Shown in pieces: positions 24,300 through 31,491 of a stretch of 64,000 nt of DNA (position 1 is the first letter of the stretch; every line of letters starts with the position of its first letter). The stretch spans positions 474,840 through 538,839 of the forward strand of contig NZ_JAAVIY010000002.1 in assembly GCF_014748335.1 (NCBI RefSeq), given 5' to 3'. A program made the translations under genes and the position numbers. The notes below the pieces were generated by a model that was not told the origin of the DNA, did no database searches, and saw only the letters and a list, made by a program, of their open reading frames with translations. The stretch comes from Flavobacterium selenitireducens. Its GTDB lineage: Bacteria; Bacteroidota; Bacteroidia; Flavobacteriales; Flavobacteriaceae.

Positions 24300-24932
24300 A
24301 TGCAGTACGCGCTGTCGCTGTTCATGGGGCTGTTTGCCTCGATCATCGGGATCATGCCGCCCGGCTTGCTCAATATGACAGCGGTGAAGATCAATCGCAA
24401 CGAAGGCAATACGAGAGCGTTCGTTTTTGCTATTGGAGCGGCGATCGTGTTGGCGGCTCAAAGTTTCCTGGCGGTCGTTTTTGCCAAATTCCTCGACAAG
24501 CATCCTGAAATTATCGTGATGTTACGCGAGGCCGGCCTGGTCATCTTTTCAGGCTTGACGATCTATTTTTTGTTCGTCGCAAAATCATCCCGTCCCAAGA
24601 AGAAAATCGTCAAGTTCAAAAGCAAAAGAAGCCGTTTCTTTTGGGGAATGCTGCTGTCGAGCCTCAATTTCCTGACCATCCCGTTTTATGTTTTCCTGAG
24701 CCTGACGTTGGCGTCCTACCAAATTTTCAGTTTCGAGACACCATATGTGATCGCGTTCGTGGCCGGAATCCTTTTCGGAACCATGACCGGGTTGTACTTT
24801 TTCGTTACGTTTTTTGAACGGATGGAACACCGCACGACCTTTATAATACGCAACATGAACTACATCATTGGTAGCGTCACCGGCATCATTTCGCTGATCA
24901 CGCTGCTCAACCTGGTTCGCTATTATTGGTAA
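24300..24932 (+). CDS. LysE-family exporter
   Basis: This 210-residue inner-membrane protein has six hydrophobic segments and the N-terminal LysE/RhtB pattern (GLFASIIGIMPPGLLNMTAV, with the conserved PPG). Such proteins export amino acids or related small molecules. The substrate is not visible. A basic cytosolic loop (KSSRPKKKIVKFKSKRSR) separates the two halves. It starts two bases after trmB and stops directly before the next ATG, so the three genes look like one operon. Confidence 0.85.
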   Translation: MQYALSLFMGLFASIIGIMPPGLLNMTAVKINRNEGNTRAFVFAIGAAIVLAAQSFLAVVFAKFLDKHPEIIVMLREAGLVIFSGLTIYFLFVAKSSRPKKKIVKFKSKRSRFFWGMLLSSLNFLTIPFYVFLSLTLASYQIFSFETPYVIAFVAGILFGTMTGLYFFVTFFERMEHRTTFIIRNMNYIIGSVTGIISLITLLNLVRYYW

Positions 24933-25247
24933 ATGGAGCAGAATTTTTTTCAAAAGGTCTACGAGGTCGCGCGCCAGATTCCCTACGGAAAAGTCACGTC
25001 TTACGGCGCCATCGCAAGGGCGATAGGATCCGCTCGCTCGGCGCGAATGGTCGGTTGGGCGATGAACAATTGTCCCGATGACGTTCCGGCCCACCGCGTC
25101 CTGAACCGCGCAGGCGTTTTGACCGGCAAGATGCATTTCGACGGGACGAACCTGATGCAACAACTGTTGGAAAGCGAAGGAATCGAAGTCTCGGGCAATC
25201 AGGTCGTCGATTTTAAAAAACACTTCTGGCAACCGCCGATCCAGTAG
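24933..25247 (+). CDS. Alkyltransferase-like (ATL/MGMT-family) protein without the active cysteine
   Basis: This 104-residue protein has the DNA-binding and active-site domain of O6-methylguanine-DNA methyltransferases: IPYGKVTSYGAIARAIG, then ARMVGWAMNNCP, then the motif site. Where repair enzymes have PCHRV, this one has PAHRVLNRAG. Without the acceptor cysteine it cannot remove alkyl groups itself; ATL proteins bind alkylated guanine and hand the damage to nucleotide excision repair. The short length, with no N-terminal domain, fits ATLs. It is the last gene of the trmB operon. Confidence 0.9.
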   Translation: MEQNFFQKVYEVARQIPYGKVTSYGAIARAIGSARSARMVGWAMNNCPDDVPAHRVLNRAGVLTGKMHFDGTNLMQQLLESEGIEVSGNQVVDFKKHFWQPPIQ

Positions 25248-25256
25248 ATTTGCGAT

Positions 25257-25392
25257 TGGGCGTTGCCTGCGGCCGGGCTTTCCGCACTCGCTTTTGCCTC
25301 GCCAAACCTCAAAGGTTGAAAAAAACCTTTGAGGTTCCCGCTCGCAAAGAGCTCACACAATCGCTCCAATCCCTAACGCGGCCGCGGTCGCC
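25257..25392 (-). repeat. Dispersed intergenic element, diverged copy
   Basis: On the reverse strand this reads GCGTTAGGGATTGGAGCG, then a central hairpin (AACCTCAAAGGTT against AACCTTTGAGGTT), then GGCAAAAGCGAG and GCGGAAAGCCCGGCCGCAGG. The order and ends match the elements at 38503 and 56228. No gene lies between 25248 and 25559. Confidence 0.7.
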
Positions 25393-25559
25393 CAAACACC
25401 GTATTTGTAAACAAAAGAATTTTCCGAACTTGCGATCGTCCCAGTTCAAAGGCCGGATATTTTCCATAAATTGGCATCTCACAAAAAAGCCCGCCGTTTC
25501 CAAGCCAAAAACGGTTATCCGGGAAACCAGACAAGCAACGTCCAACCAACTGTAACCTG

Positions 25560-25817
25560 ATGCAAACCAAACCGCTACCCGAACTTACGAACGAAGAACT
25601 GGCAAAGGAAGCCAAAAAGCGCAAAAACAACTACCTGATGGCCTGCGTCATGATCGGTTCCATTTTTGGGATTGCAATTTATGCGACCGTGACGAATGGT
25701 TTTGGGATCCTCACGTTTCTTCCCGTCTTCTTTATCCCAATGTTTCGGCCTGCGACAAAAAGCTACAAAGAGGCAAAAGCGGAAATTGAATCGCGTCAGA
25801 AAAAAATCCAACCTTAA
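25560..25817 (+). CDS. Small two-helix membrane protein
   Basis: I do not recognise a named family with confidence. The 85-residue protein starts with an acidic amphipathic stretch (PLPELTNEELAKEAKKRKNN). Two adjacent hydrophobic segments follow (LMACVMIGSIFGIAIYATV and GILTFLPVFFIPMF), then a charged tail (YKEAKAEIESRQKK). Proteins with this layout are common as single genes in Flavobacteriia. It sits tail-to-tail with the histidine kinase gene, three bases away. Its role is unknown. Confidence 0.7.
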   Translation: MQTKPLPELTNEELAKEAKKRKNNYLMACVMIGSIFGIAIYATVTNGFGILTFLPVFFIPMFRPATKSYKEAKAEIESRQKKIQP

Positions 25818-25820
25818 ACT

Positions 25821-27140
25821 TCAAACCACCAAACAAACCACAAATTCCGTCTTTCCGTCTCTTGGCGCGTAATTCAGATAACCGCCATGCGCCTCGACAA
25901 TGTTCTTTGAAAGCGTCAGGCCAATGCCGGCCCCGTCTTTCCGCGTGGTAAAGAACGGCAGGAAGATCTTGTCGCGAATCTCGTTTTCGATTCCCTTTCC
26001 GGTGTCCGAAATTCCGATAAAAACCCTATTCGGTTCGGTCCAGGATTCGATATGAATCTTTTTTTCCGTTTTCTCCTTCAGCGCCAGGATGCTGTTCGTG
26101 ATCAGGTTGATGAACACCTGCTCGACCTGTTGGGCGTCCAATTCAATAGCCGATATTAAATTCACATTGTTCTCGATCGCGATTTCTTCCTGTTTTAGGA
26201 TCGGAACCATTATTTTCACGCAGTTCCCGATCAAGTCGTTGAGGTTCGTCGGTTTTTTGGCAGGCGTCGGAAGCATCGTCAGTTTGCGGTAATTCTCCAC
26301 GAAAAACGTCAGGTGGTTGCTTCGGTTCACAATCGTCGAAAGCCCGTCGCGGATATCCTGCAAATCATCGGCATCGGGAGTTTCCTGTTGCACGATTTCG
26401 TTCAGGCTCTGCGAAAGCGACTGAATAGGTGTCAGGGAATTCATCAGTTCATGCGAAATGACGTTCATCAGGTTTACCCATGCCTGTTTCTCCTTTCGCT
26501 CGACGACTTTTTGTATCGAATCGAGCAAAACTACATAATACAGTTCATCAAATGACTGAGTGCAAGAGGTTTGGATAGAAAACGTTTGCAGCTCGCCTTC
26601 ATCGATACGAATCTCGGCCGACGATTTCATTTCGGCAAAACCGCCTTGCTCAAAAATTGCGGCAAGCGACGGGATTTTTTCGCGCAAACGCTGCCAGTTG
26701 CGCAACTTCGGGACGCCGAAAAGCCGCGAGAAATAGTCGTTCATCAAAAATACAGCCCAATCTCCTTCAGATTTTTTAAGGATCAGGATAGCAGAATCGA
26801 CATTGTCGAGAAGCGAGGCAAAAACCAGGTCGCGGGACGATAATTCATATTGCTTCTTTTTGGCGCTTTGGTAAAGTTGGTAAAGGTTCGTGTAGGTTCC
26901 CGTCCGGAAACTTTCGGGCAAACCCGCAGAGAAATCCTCGTGCAGGATCGACAGGATTGTTTTGTCGTAGATCAACGCCCTGTTTTTCGTGTAGAAAAAG
27001 AGTTCGGTTATGCAAATCACGCAAACGCAAACAGCCAGCAGCGCGCTGTACGGCATTTTCCCGAATACGAGAAATGAGCCGAGCCCGAGCAGCGCGATGA
27101 TCAGGAAAATGCGCAGGAACAATGCGGTGTGGAACTTCAT
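25821..27140 (-). CDS. Sensor histidine kinase of the sigma-54 system (NtrB-like)
   Basis: This 439-residue kinase has two N-terminal membrane segments (about 7-27 and 31-50), a PAS-like middle (residues 100-210) and a HisKA domain with H230 in MNVISHELMNSLTPI. The ATPase domain has an N box (NLITNSILALKEK), DTGKGIE, and GAGIGLTLSKNIV. It lies one base after the sigma-54 activator gene and is cotranscribed with it. The pair is divergent from an efflux operon, so it probably senses envelope stress or an exported compound and controls that operon. Confidence 0.9.
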   Translation of the reverse strand: MKFHTALFLRIFLIIALLGLGSFLVFGKMPYSALLAVCVCVICITELFFYTKNRALIYDKTILSILHEDFSAGLPESFRTGTYTNLYQLYQSAKKKQYELSSRDLVFASLLDNVDSAILILKKSEGDWAVFLMNDYFSRLFGVPKLRNWQRLREKIPSLAAIFEQGGFAEMKSSAEIRIDEGELQTFSIQTSCTQSFDELYYVVLLDSIQKVVERKEKQAWVNLMNVISHELMNSLTPIQSLSQSLNEIVQQETPDADDLQDIRDGLSTIVNRSNHLTFFVENYRKLTMLPTPAKKPTNLNDLIGNCVKIMVPILKQEEIAIENNVNLISAIELDAQQVEQVFINLITNSILALKEKTEKKIHIESWTEPNRVFIGISDTGKGIENEIRDKIFLPFFTTRKDGAGIGLTLSKNIVEAHGGYLNYAPRDGKTEFVVCLVV

Positions 27141-27141
27141 A

Positions 27142-28491
27142 TCACTTCGAGCCTAAGTTGTACTTTTCCATGCGACGGTACAATGCCGGGCGTGAAAGCC
27201 CGAGTTCATCGGCGGTTTTAGAAATATTGCCCGAGTGTTTGGCAAGCGCTTTTTCTATCGTCTGGCGCTCCAAATCTGAAATTGGCCTGTTTTCATCGAG
27301 GCTCACTTCAGGTTGGTAATCGAAAATGTCGAGGTCGGAAACCGAAATCACGCCCGAATCGCTTAAGATCACCGCGCGTTCGATCTTGTTTTCCATCTCG
27401 CGTATGTTTCCCGGCCACGGATAGCGCTCGAGCCATTCGAGATTTTCGCTGTCGAAAGCCAGGTTGTGAAGGTTGTATTTTTCAGATTTTTCGGCGAGCA
27501 GGAATTCGGCCAAAGCTAAAATGTCCGATTGTCGTTCGCGCAATGGCGGAAGCGTGATTTCCATGGTGTTGATCCGATAAAACAAATCCTCCCGGAAATT
27601 TTTGTGCCGGACCTCTTCCGCAATATTCACGTTCGTGGCCGAAATGATCCTCACATCGAGCGGACGCGGTTTGCTTTCCCCAAGCCGGATCACCGATTTC
27701 GTCTGTAAGACAGATAGCAACTTCGCCTGGAGATGCAGCGGCACATTGCCGATTTCGTCGAGGAATATCGTGCCGCCCTGAGCCGTTTCGAAGCGCCCGG
27801 CCGTGTCCGATTTGGCATCGGTGAACGCCCCTTTTGCATAACCGAACAATTCGCTTTCAAAAAGATTGTCGCTGAGCGAGCCGAGGTCGACGTGCACGAA
27901 CGGTTGCTCCTTTCGAAGGGAGTGACGGTGGATGTATTCCGCCATCACGTATTTACCGGTTCCGTTTTCGCCCAAAAGCAACACGTTGGCGTCGGTTTTG
28001 GCAACCTTATCGGCTACGGCATACACTTGTTTTATCTTGGCCGACGTGCCGATAAAGTAGGATTTGTCACCCGAAAACGCAATCGGTTTTTTCTGTCGGC
28101 GCCTGCTCTCGGCCACCGCTTTTTCGACGACATCGAGCAATTTTGTGTTTTCCCAAGGCTTCATCATATAATCGAACGCCCCGATTTTAATGCCTTCGAC
28201 GGCGGTTTCTATCTTTCCGAACGCGGTCATCAGGATTACGCACGTATTCGGATACAAATTCGATATTTCGCGCAACCAGTGGATGCCCTCGCGACCGTCT
28301 TCAAAGCCGATGCGATAGTTCATGTCGAGCAGCACGACATCGGGTTTGTGTTCGGCCAAAAGCTGGTAGAGCGTTTTGGGATTACTTGTCGTCAGGATCG
28401 TTTCGAAATGCTTTTTGAGCGCCATTTTCGCGGCGAAAAGTATTTCTTCCTGATCGTCTACGACCAAAATCGTGGCTAGTTTTTTCCTCAT
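27142..28491 (-). CDS. Sigma-54-dependent response regulator (NtrC family)
   Basis: This 449-residue activator has a receiver domain (D56 in DVVLLDMNYR), an AAA+ domain with Walker A GENGTGK (174-180), the sigma-54-contacting GAFTDA loop (221-226), Walker B IFLDE (242-246) and an arginine-finger region, and a Fis-type helix-turn-helix at the end (SGNISKTADELGLSRPALYRR). It hydrolyses ATP to open sigma-54 promoters. The likely target is the divergent efflux operon, which is preceded by a palindrome and a -24/-12-like box. It is first in a two-gene operon with its kinase. Confidence 0.94.
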   Translation of the reverse strand: MRKKLATILVVDDQEEILFAAKMALKKHFETILTTSNPKTLYQLLAEHKPDVVLLDMNYRIGFEDGREGIHWLREISNLYPNTCVILMTAFGKIETAVEGIKIGAFDYMMKPWENTKLLDVVEKAVAESRRRQKKPIAFSGDKSYFIGTSAKIKQVYAVADKVAKTDANVLLLGENGTGKYVMAEYIHRHSLRKEQPFVHVDLGSLSDNLFESELFGYAKGAFTDAKSDTAGRFETAQGGTIFLDEIGNVPLHLQAKLLSVLQTKSVIRLGESKPRPLDVRIISATNVNIAEEVRHKNFREDLFYRINTMEITLPPLRERQSDILALAEFLLAEKSEKYNLHNLAFDSENLEWLERYPWPGNIREMENKIERAVILSDSGVISVSDLDIFDYQPEVSLDENRPISDLERQTIEKALAKHSGNISKTADELGLSRPALYRRMEKYNLGSK

Positions 28492-28522
28492 GTGCGTTTG
28501 CTGTCCGAAAGTGTACGGTCAC

Positions 28523-28538
28523 TGTCCGAAATCGGACA
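28523..28538. promoter_or_regulatory. Palindromic upstream site for the sigma-54 activator
   Basis: TGTCCGA and TCGGACA are perfect inverted 7-mers separated by AA. A second TGTCCGAAA half-site lies at 28502. The position, about 75 bases before the -24/-12-like box, suits an enhancer-binding protein. Confidence 0.6.
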
Positions 28539-28600
28539 CCTCAATTATTCGGTAACTTTTTAACTAATTGTAAAACAGCGACTTGACGATTTGTTTTTCG

Positions 28601-28617
28601 TTGGCACGATTATGCCA
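28601..28617 (+). promoter_or_regulatory. -24/-12-like promoter of the efflux operon
   Basis: TTGGCACGATTATGCC resembles the sigma-54 consensus TGGCACG-N4-TTGC, but the GG-to-GC distance is one base short. The same bases form an inverted repeat (TTGGCA and TGCCAA). The ATG is 27 bases downstream. Confidence 0.45.
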
Positions 28618-28643
28618 AATGGTTATGCGTAAAACAAAAAGTC

Positions 28644-29885
28644 ATGGACACCGTCATCATTCGTAAAAGTAAAAAATTAAAGGTTGCAACCATTGCGGGC
28701 GTTGTGATTTCGGCTTTTTTACTCATGGCATATTTCTCGTTTTCCAAGAAACGTTCGCTAAATGTAGTGGCCTCCGAAATTATGATCAAAACGGCATCCC
28801 AGGAACAGTTCGAGGATTTTATAACGTTCGAAGCACGCGTCGAGCCGTTGCATTCGATGTTCGTCAACATCGTCGAAGGCGGATCGGTTCAGGAGATTTT
28901 TGCCGAAAACGGAACGCATGTAGAGAAAGGCCAGGCGCTTGCCAAAATGTACAACCCGAATTCCGAATTGGGATATATGACGCAGGAGACCGCCATCATC
29001 GAGCAAATGAACAACCTCAATGTCGGGAAGCTGAACATACGCAACCAGGAACTTGGGCTTATTAAGGATCTGTCCGGTATCGAACACGATTACAACGACG
29101 CAAGACGGCTTTATGAACTCAATAAAAAGTTGTTCGAAAAAGACGTGATCTCGCGCAACGACTGGAATTCGTTCGAAGAAAATTTCCGCTACCAAACCGA
29201 ACGCCGCAATCAGATAAAAGAAAGCGTGAACCGCGAAAAGAGCAGCAACCGCATCCAGGTCGCCCAAATCGACCGCTCGATCGCCACGATGGAGAAAAGC
29301 CTTGAGATCCTGCGGCAAAACAAAAAGAACTTCCTGATCACCGCAACGCAATCGGGTACGTTGACTTCGTTTGAGCCGATCATCGGGAAAACGTACCAAG
29401 CGGGCGAAAGCATCGGAAAAATCGATTTGCGCCAAGGCTATAAACTCGTCGCGGACGTAGACGAATTCTATCTCGAAAAGGTCGCCGTCGGCCAAAAGGG
29501 AAATATCGAAATCAAAGGGCAAACCGTCGAAGTAACGGTGATCAAGGTGCTTCCGGAGGTGAAAGGCGGGCGGTTCCAGGTCGAACTTGCATTCGCGAAA
29601 GACGCCAATCTGACGCTTCAACAAGGCGTTACGTTTGGCGTGCGGCTCATCTTGTCCGGAAAGGAAAAACAAATAGTCGTACCGAAAGGGCAATTCTTCC
29701 AGGAAACGGCCGGCAAATGGATATTCGTTGTGAACGGCGCGAAAGCAGAACGACGGGAAATCAGGCTCGGACGCGAAAACCCGGAGTATTACGAGGTAAT
29801 TTCGGGCCTGAAACCGGGCGAAAAAGTGGTCGTTTCATCTTATGTCGATTACAAAGATGTAGACGAACTGCGGTTGAGTCAATAA
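28644..29885 (+). CDS. HlyD/MacA-type membrane-fusion protein
   Basis: This 413-residue periplasmic adaptor has one N-terminal membrane anchor (about residues 13-32), a lipoyl-like half (IVEGGSVQEIFAENGTHVEKGQALAKM), a long coiled-coil hairpin (about 105-225), the second lipoyl half (ITATQSGTLTS), and beta-barrel and membrane-proximal domains. It links an inner-membrane ABC transporter to an outer-membrane exit channel. It opens the operon controlled by the sigma-54 pair. No outer-membrane TolC-like factor is encoded in this window, so it must share one encoded elsewhere. Confidence 0.9.
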   Translation: MDTVIIRKSKKLKVATIAGVVISAFLLMAYFSFSKKRSLNVVASEIMIKTASQEQFEDFITFEARVEPLHSMFVNIVEGGSVQEIFAENGTHVEKGQALAKMYNPNSELGYMTQETAIIEQMNNLNVGKLNIRNQELGLIKDLSGIEHDYNDARRLYELNKKLFEKDVISRNDWNSFEENFRYQTERRNQIKESVNREKSSNRIQVAQIDRSIATMEKSLEILRQNKKNFLITATQSGTLTSFEPIIGKTYQAGESIGKIDLRQGYKLVADVDEFYLEKVAVGQKGNIEIKGQTVEVTVIKVLPEVKGGRFQVELAFAKDANLTLQQGVTFGVRLILSGKEKQIVVPKGQFFQETAGKWIFVVNGAKAERREIRLGRENPEYYEVISGLKPGEKVVVSSYVDYKDVDELRLSQ

Positions 29886-30056
29886 TGAATAATTTAAGTC
29901 CGGCGACTCCGATTATAGCGATTTCATCAATCATCATATCATCAATTTCGCCCTAATCAGGCGGTTCGCGAGGCGGAGCATAATCAACTTCGTCTCGCCA
30001 CGATCCAGGGTTTCAATCACATCAATCAATCAAAATCAATCTTTAAATCAAAAAAA

Positions 30057-30503
30057 ATGAAACATCTTATCACCACAGCGCTTTTACTGGTTTCGGCAGT
30101 GATGGCCGCGCAGCACTTGAAGGTTTCGGGCACTCATTTCGGCCAGGGCGTCGATAGCAAAAAGTGGAGCAACACAACCAGCCAGGAAAAAACATCGGCG
30201 ACATTCAAGTCGTTTACGGGAGAAACGTACGTGGCTTTCGTATCCGATAAGGATCTCGATCTCAAATTGGATTATGAGCTCCGACTTTCAGAAGGTGAAG
30301 CCGATGTCGTATTTTCGGGCAACGGAACAGAAGACCATCTTGCCAAGCTTCACGTCGACAACGATGGCAAAGGCAAGGCGCAGCGCTCAAAAACCGTCCA
30401 TCTCAAAGCCGGAGTCGAATATCGTTTGGTATTCAGAGGCGAAAGGTCAAAAGGTATATTTGTGTGCAACTGGAGCGAATCATCAACAATCGGCAATGAA
30501 TAA
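30057..30503 (+). CDS. Small exported protein of the efflux operon
   Basis: This 148-residue protein has a signal peptide (MKHLITTALLLVSAVMAAQ) and a mature part rich in beta-strands and charged residues (DLKLDYELRLSEGEADVVFSG, VEYRLVFRGERSKGIFVCNW). I do not recognise the family; the ending resembles a carbohydrate- or membrane-binding sandwich fold, but this is a guess. It sits between the fusion protein and the ATPase gene, in the same direction, with 171 and 91 bases on either side. It may shield or sense the exported molecule. Confidence 0.7.
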   Translation: MKHLITTALLLVSAVMAAQHLKVSGTHFGQGVDSKKWSNTTSQEKTSATFKSFTGETYVAFVSDKDLDLKLDYELRLSEGEADVVFSGNGTEDHLAKLHVDNDGKGKAQRSKTVHLKAGVEYRLVFRGERSKGIFVCNWSESSTIGNE

Positions 30504-30594
30504 GCAATAGTGATTGGACGGATATCCATCACCAATTATCAAAAAACATCGACGAACTATTAATTATTCATTATCAATTTTTAATCAAAAGAAA

Positions 30595-31305
30595 ATGATC
30601 ACCATCAATAACCTCTCAAAAGTTTTCCGCACGGAAGACGTCCAGACCACCGCACTCAACGGCATCAGTTTAACGATCAACCAAGGCGATTTCCTGTCGA
30701 TAATGGGGCCGTCGGGTTGCGGAAAATCAACGTTGCTCAACATCATCGGATTGCTCGACAGCCCGAGCGGCGGCAGTTACTTGTTGCTCGATAAGGAAAT
30801 GGTCGGGCTTAAGGAAAAGGATAGGGCCGAAGTCCGCAAGCACAATATCGGATTCATCTTCCAAAATTTCAATCTCATAGACGAACTCTCCGTGTTTGAC
30901 AACATCGAATTGCCGCTTATTTACAATAAAGTTCCGGCTTCCGAGAGAAAAAACAAAGTCGCGCAAATCGCAGAAAAACTCGGAATCGCCCACCGTTTGA
31001 AGCATTATCCGCAGCAGTTGTCCGGAGGCCAGCAGCAACGTGTGGCCGTGGCGCGTGCGTTGGTCAACGATCCGAAAATCATTCTTGCCGATGAACCGAC
31101 AGGAAACCTAGATTCCAAAAACGGTAACGAAGTCATGGAACTCCTGACCGATTTACACGCAAAAGGAGCCACGATATTGATGGTGACGCACAGCGATTAC
31201 GATGCTTCGTTTTCCCAACGCACGATTCACATGAAAGACGGTGTGGTGTTTTCAGAAAAGCACAACCAGCGCAACGTCGATGTATTTATGGACGCAAAAA
31301 TCTGA
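30595..31305 (+). CDS. ABC transporter ATPase, MacB/LolD type
   Basis: This 236-residue ATPase has Walker A GPSGCGKST (residue 37 on), a Q-loop in FIFQNFNLIDELSV, the signature LSGGQQQRVAVARAL, Walker B IILADEPTGNLDS and the switch histidine in VTHSD. The VARAL...NLDSKNGNEVMELL segment is typical of the MacB/LolD class that pairs with FtsX-type permeases. The ATG at 30595 is chosen since an upstream frame extension from 30514 contains no family sequence. It energises the permease encoded 180 bases downstream. Confidence 0.94.
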   Translation: MITINNLSKVFRTEDVQTTALNGISLTINQGDFLSIMGPSGCGKSTLLNIIGLLDSPSGGSYLLLDKEMVGLKEKDRAEVRKHNIGFIFQNFNLIDELSVFDNIELPLIYNKVPASERKNKVAQIAEKLGIAHRLKHYPQQLSGGQQQRVAVARALVNDPKIILADEPTGNLDSKNGNEVMELLTDLHAKGATILMVTHSDYDASFSQRTIHMKDGVVFSEKHNQRNVDVFMDAKI

Positions 31306-31308
31306 GCC

Positions 31309-31491
31309 ATGCACAAGATCATCTTCAAATTCGCCACCGTGGTCACCACTGCGATCGTCAGCCATACGACAAGCCCGAAACTCGAATGCCCGAGAATTCT
31401 TAAACCTGAAATCAGGGTAGAAAAAGTAAAAGCGAACGATTTCGCTCCCGAAGTAAAACTCGTGTCCAACAAAAAAACCGCATTGTCATGA
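31309..31491 (+). CDS. Small protein between ABC ATPase and permease
   Basis: This 60-residue protein has a weak hydrophobic N-terminus (MHKIIFKFATVVTTAIVS) and a basic tail (EIRVEKVKANDFAPEVKL). It starts three bases after the ATPase stop and its last codons overlap the permease ATG by four bases (ATGA), so the coupling supports translation. No known family is apparent. It may be an exported peptide, perhaps a transported substrate or an accessory factor, or simply a coupling leader. Confidence 0.6.
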   Translation: MHKIIFKFATVVTTAIVSHTTSPKLECPRILKPEIRVEKVKANDFAPEVKLVSNKKTALS

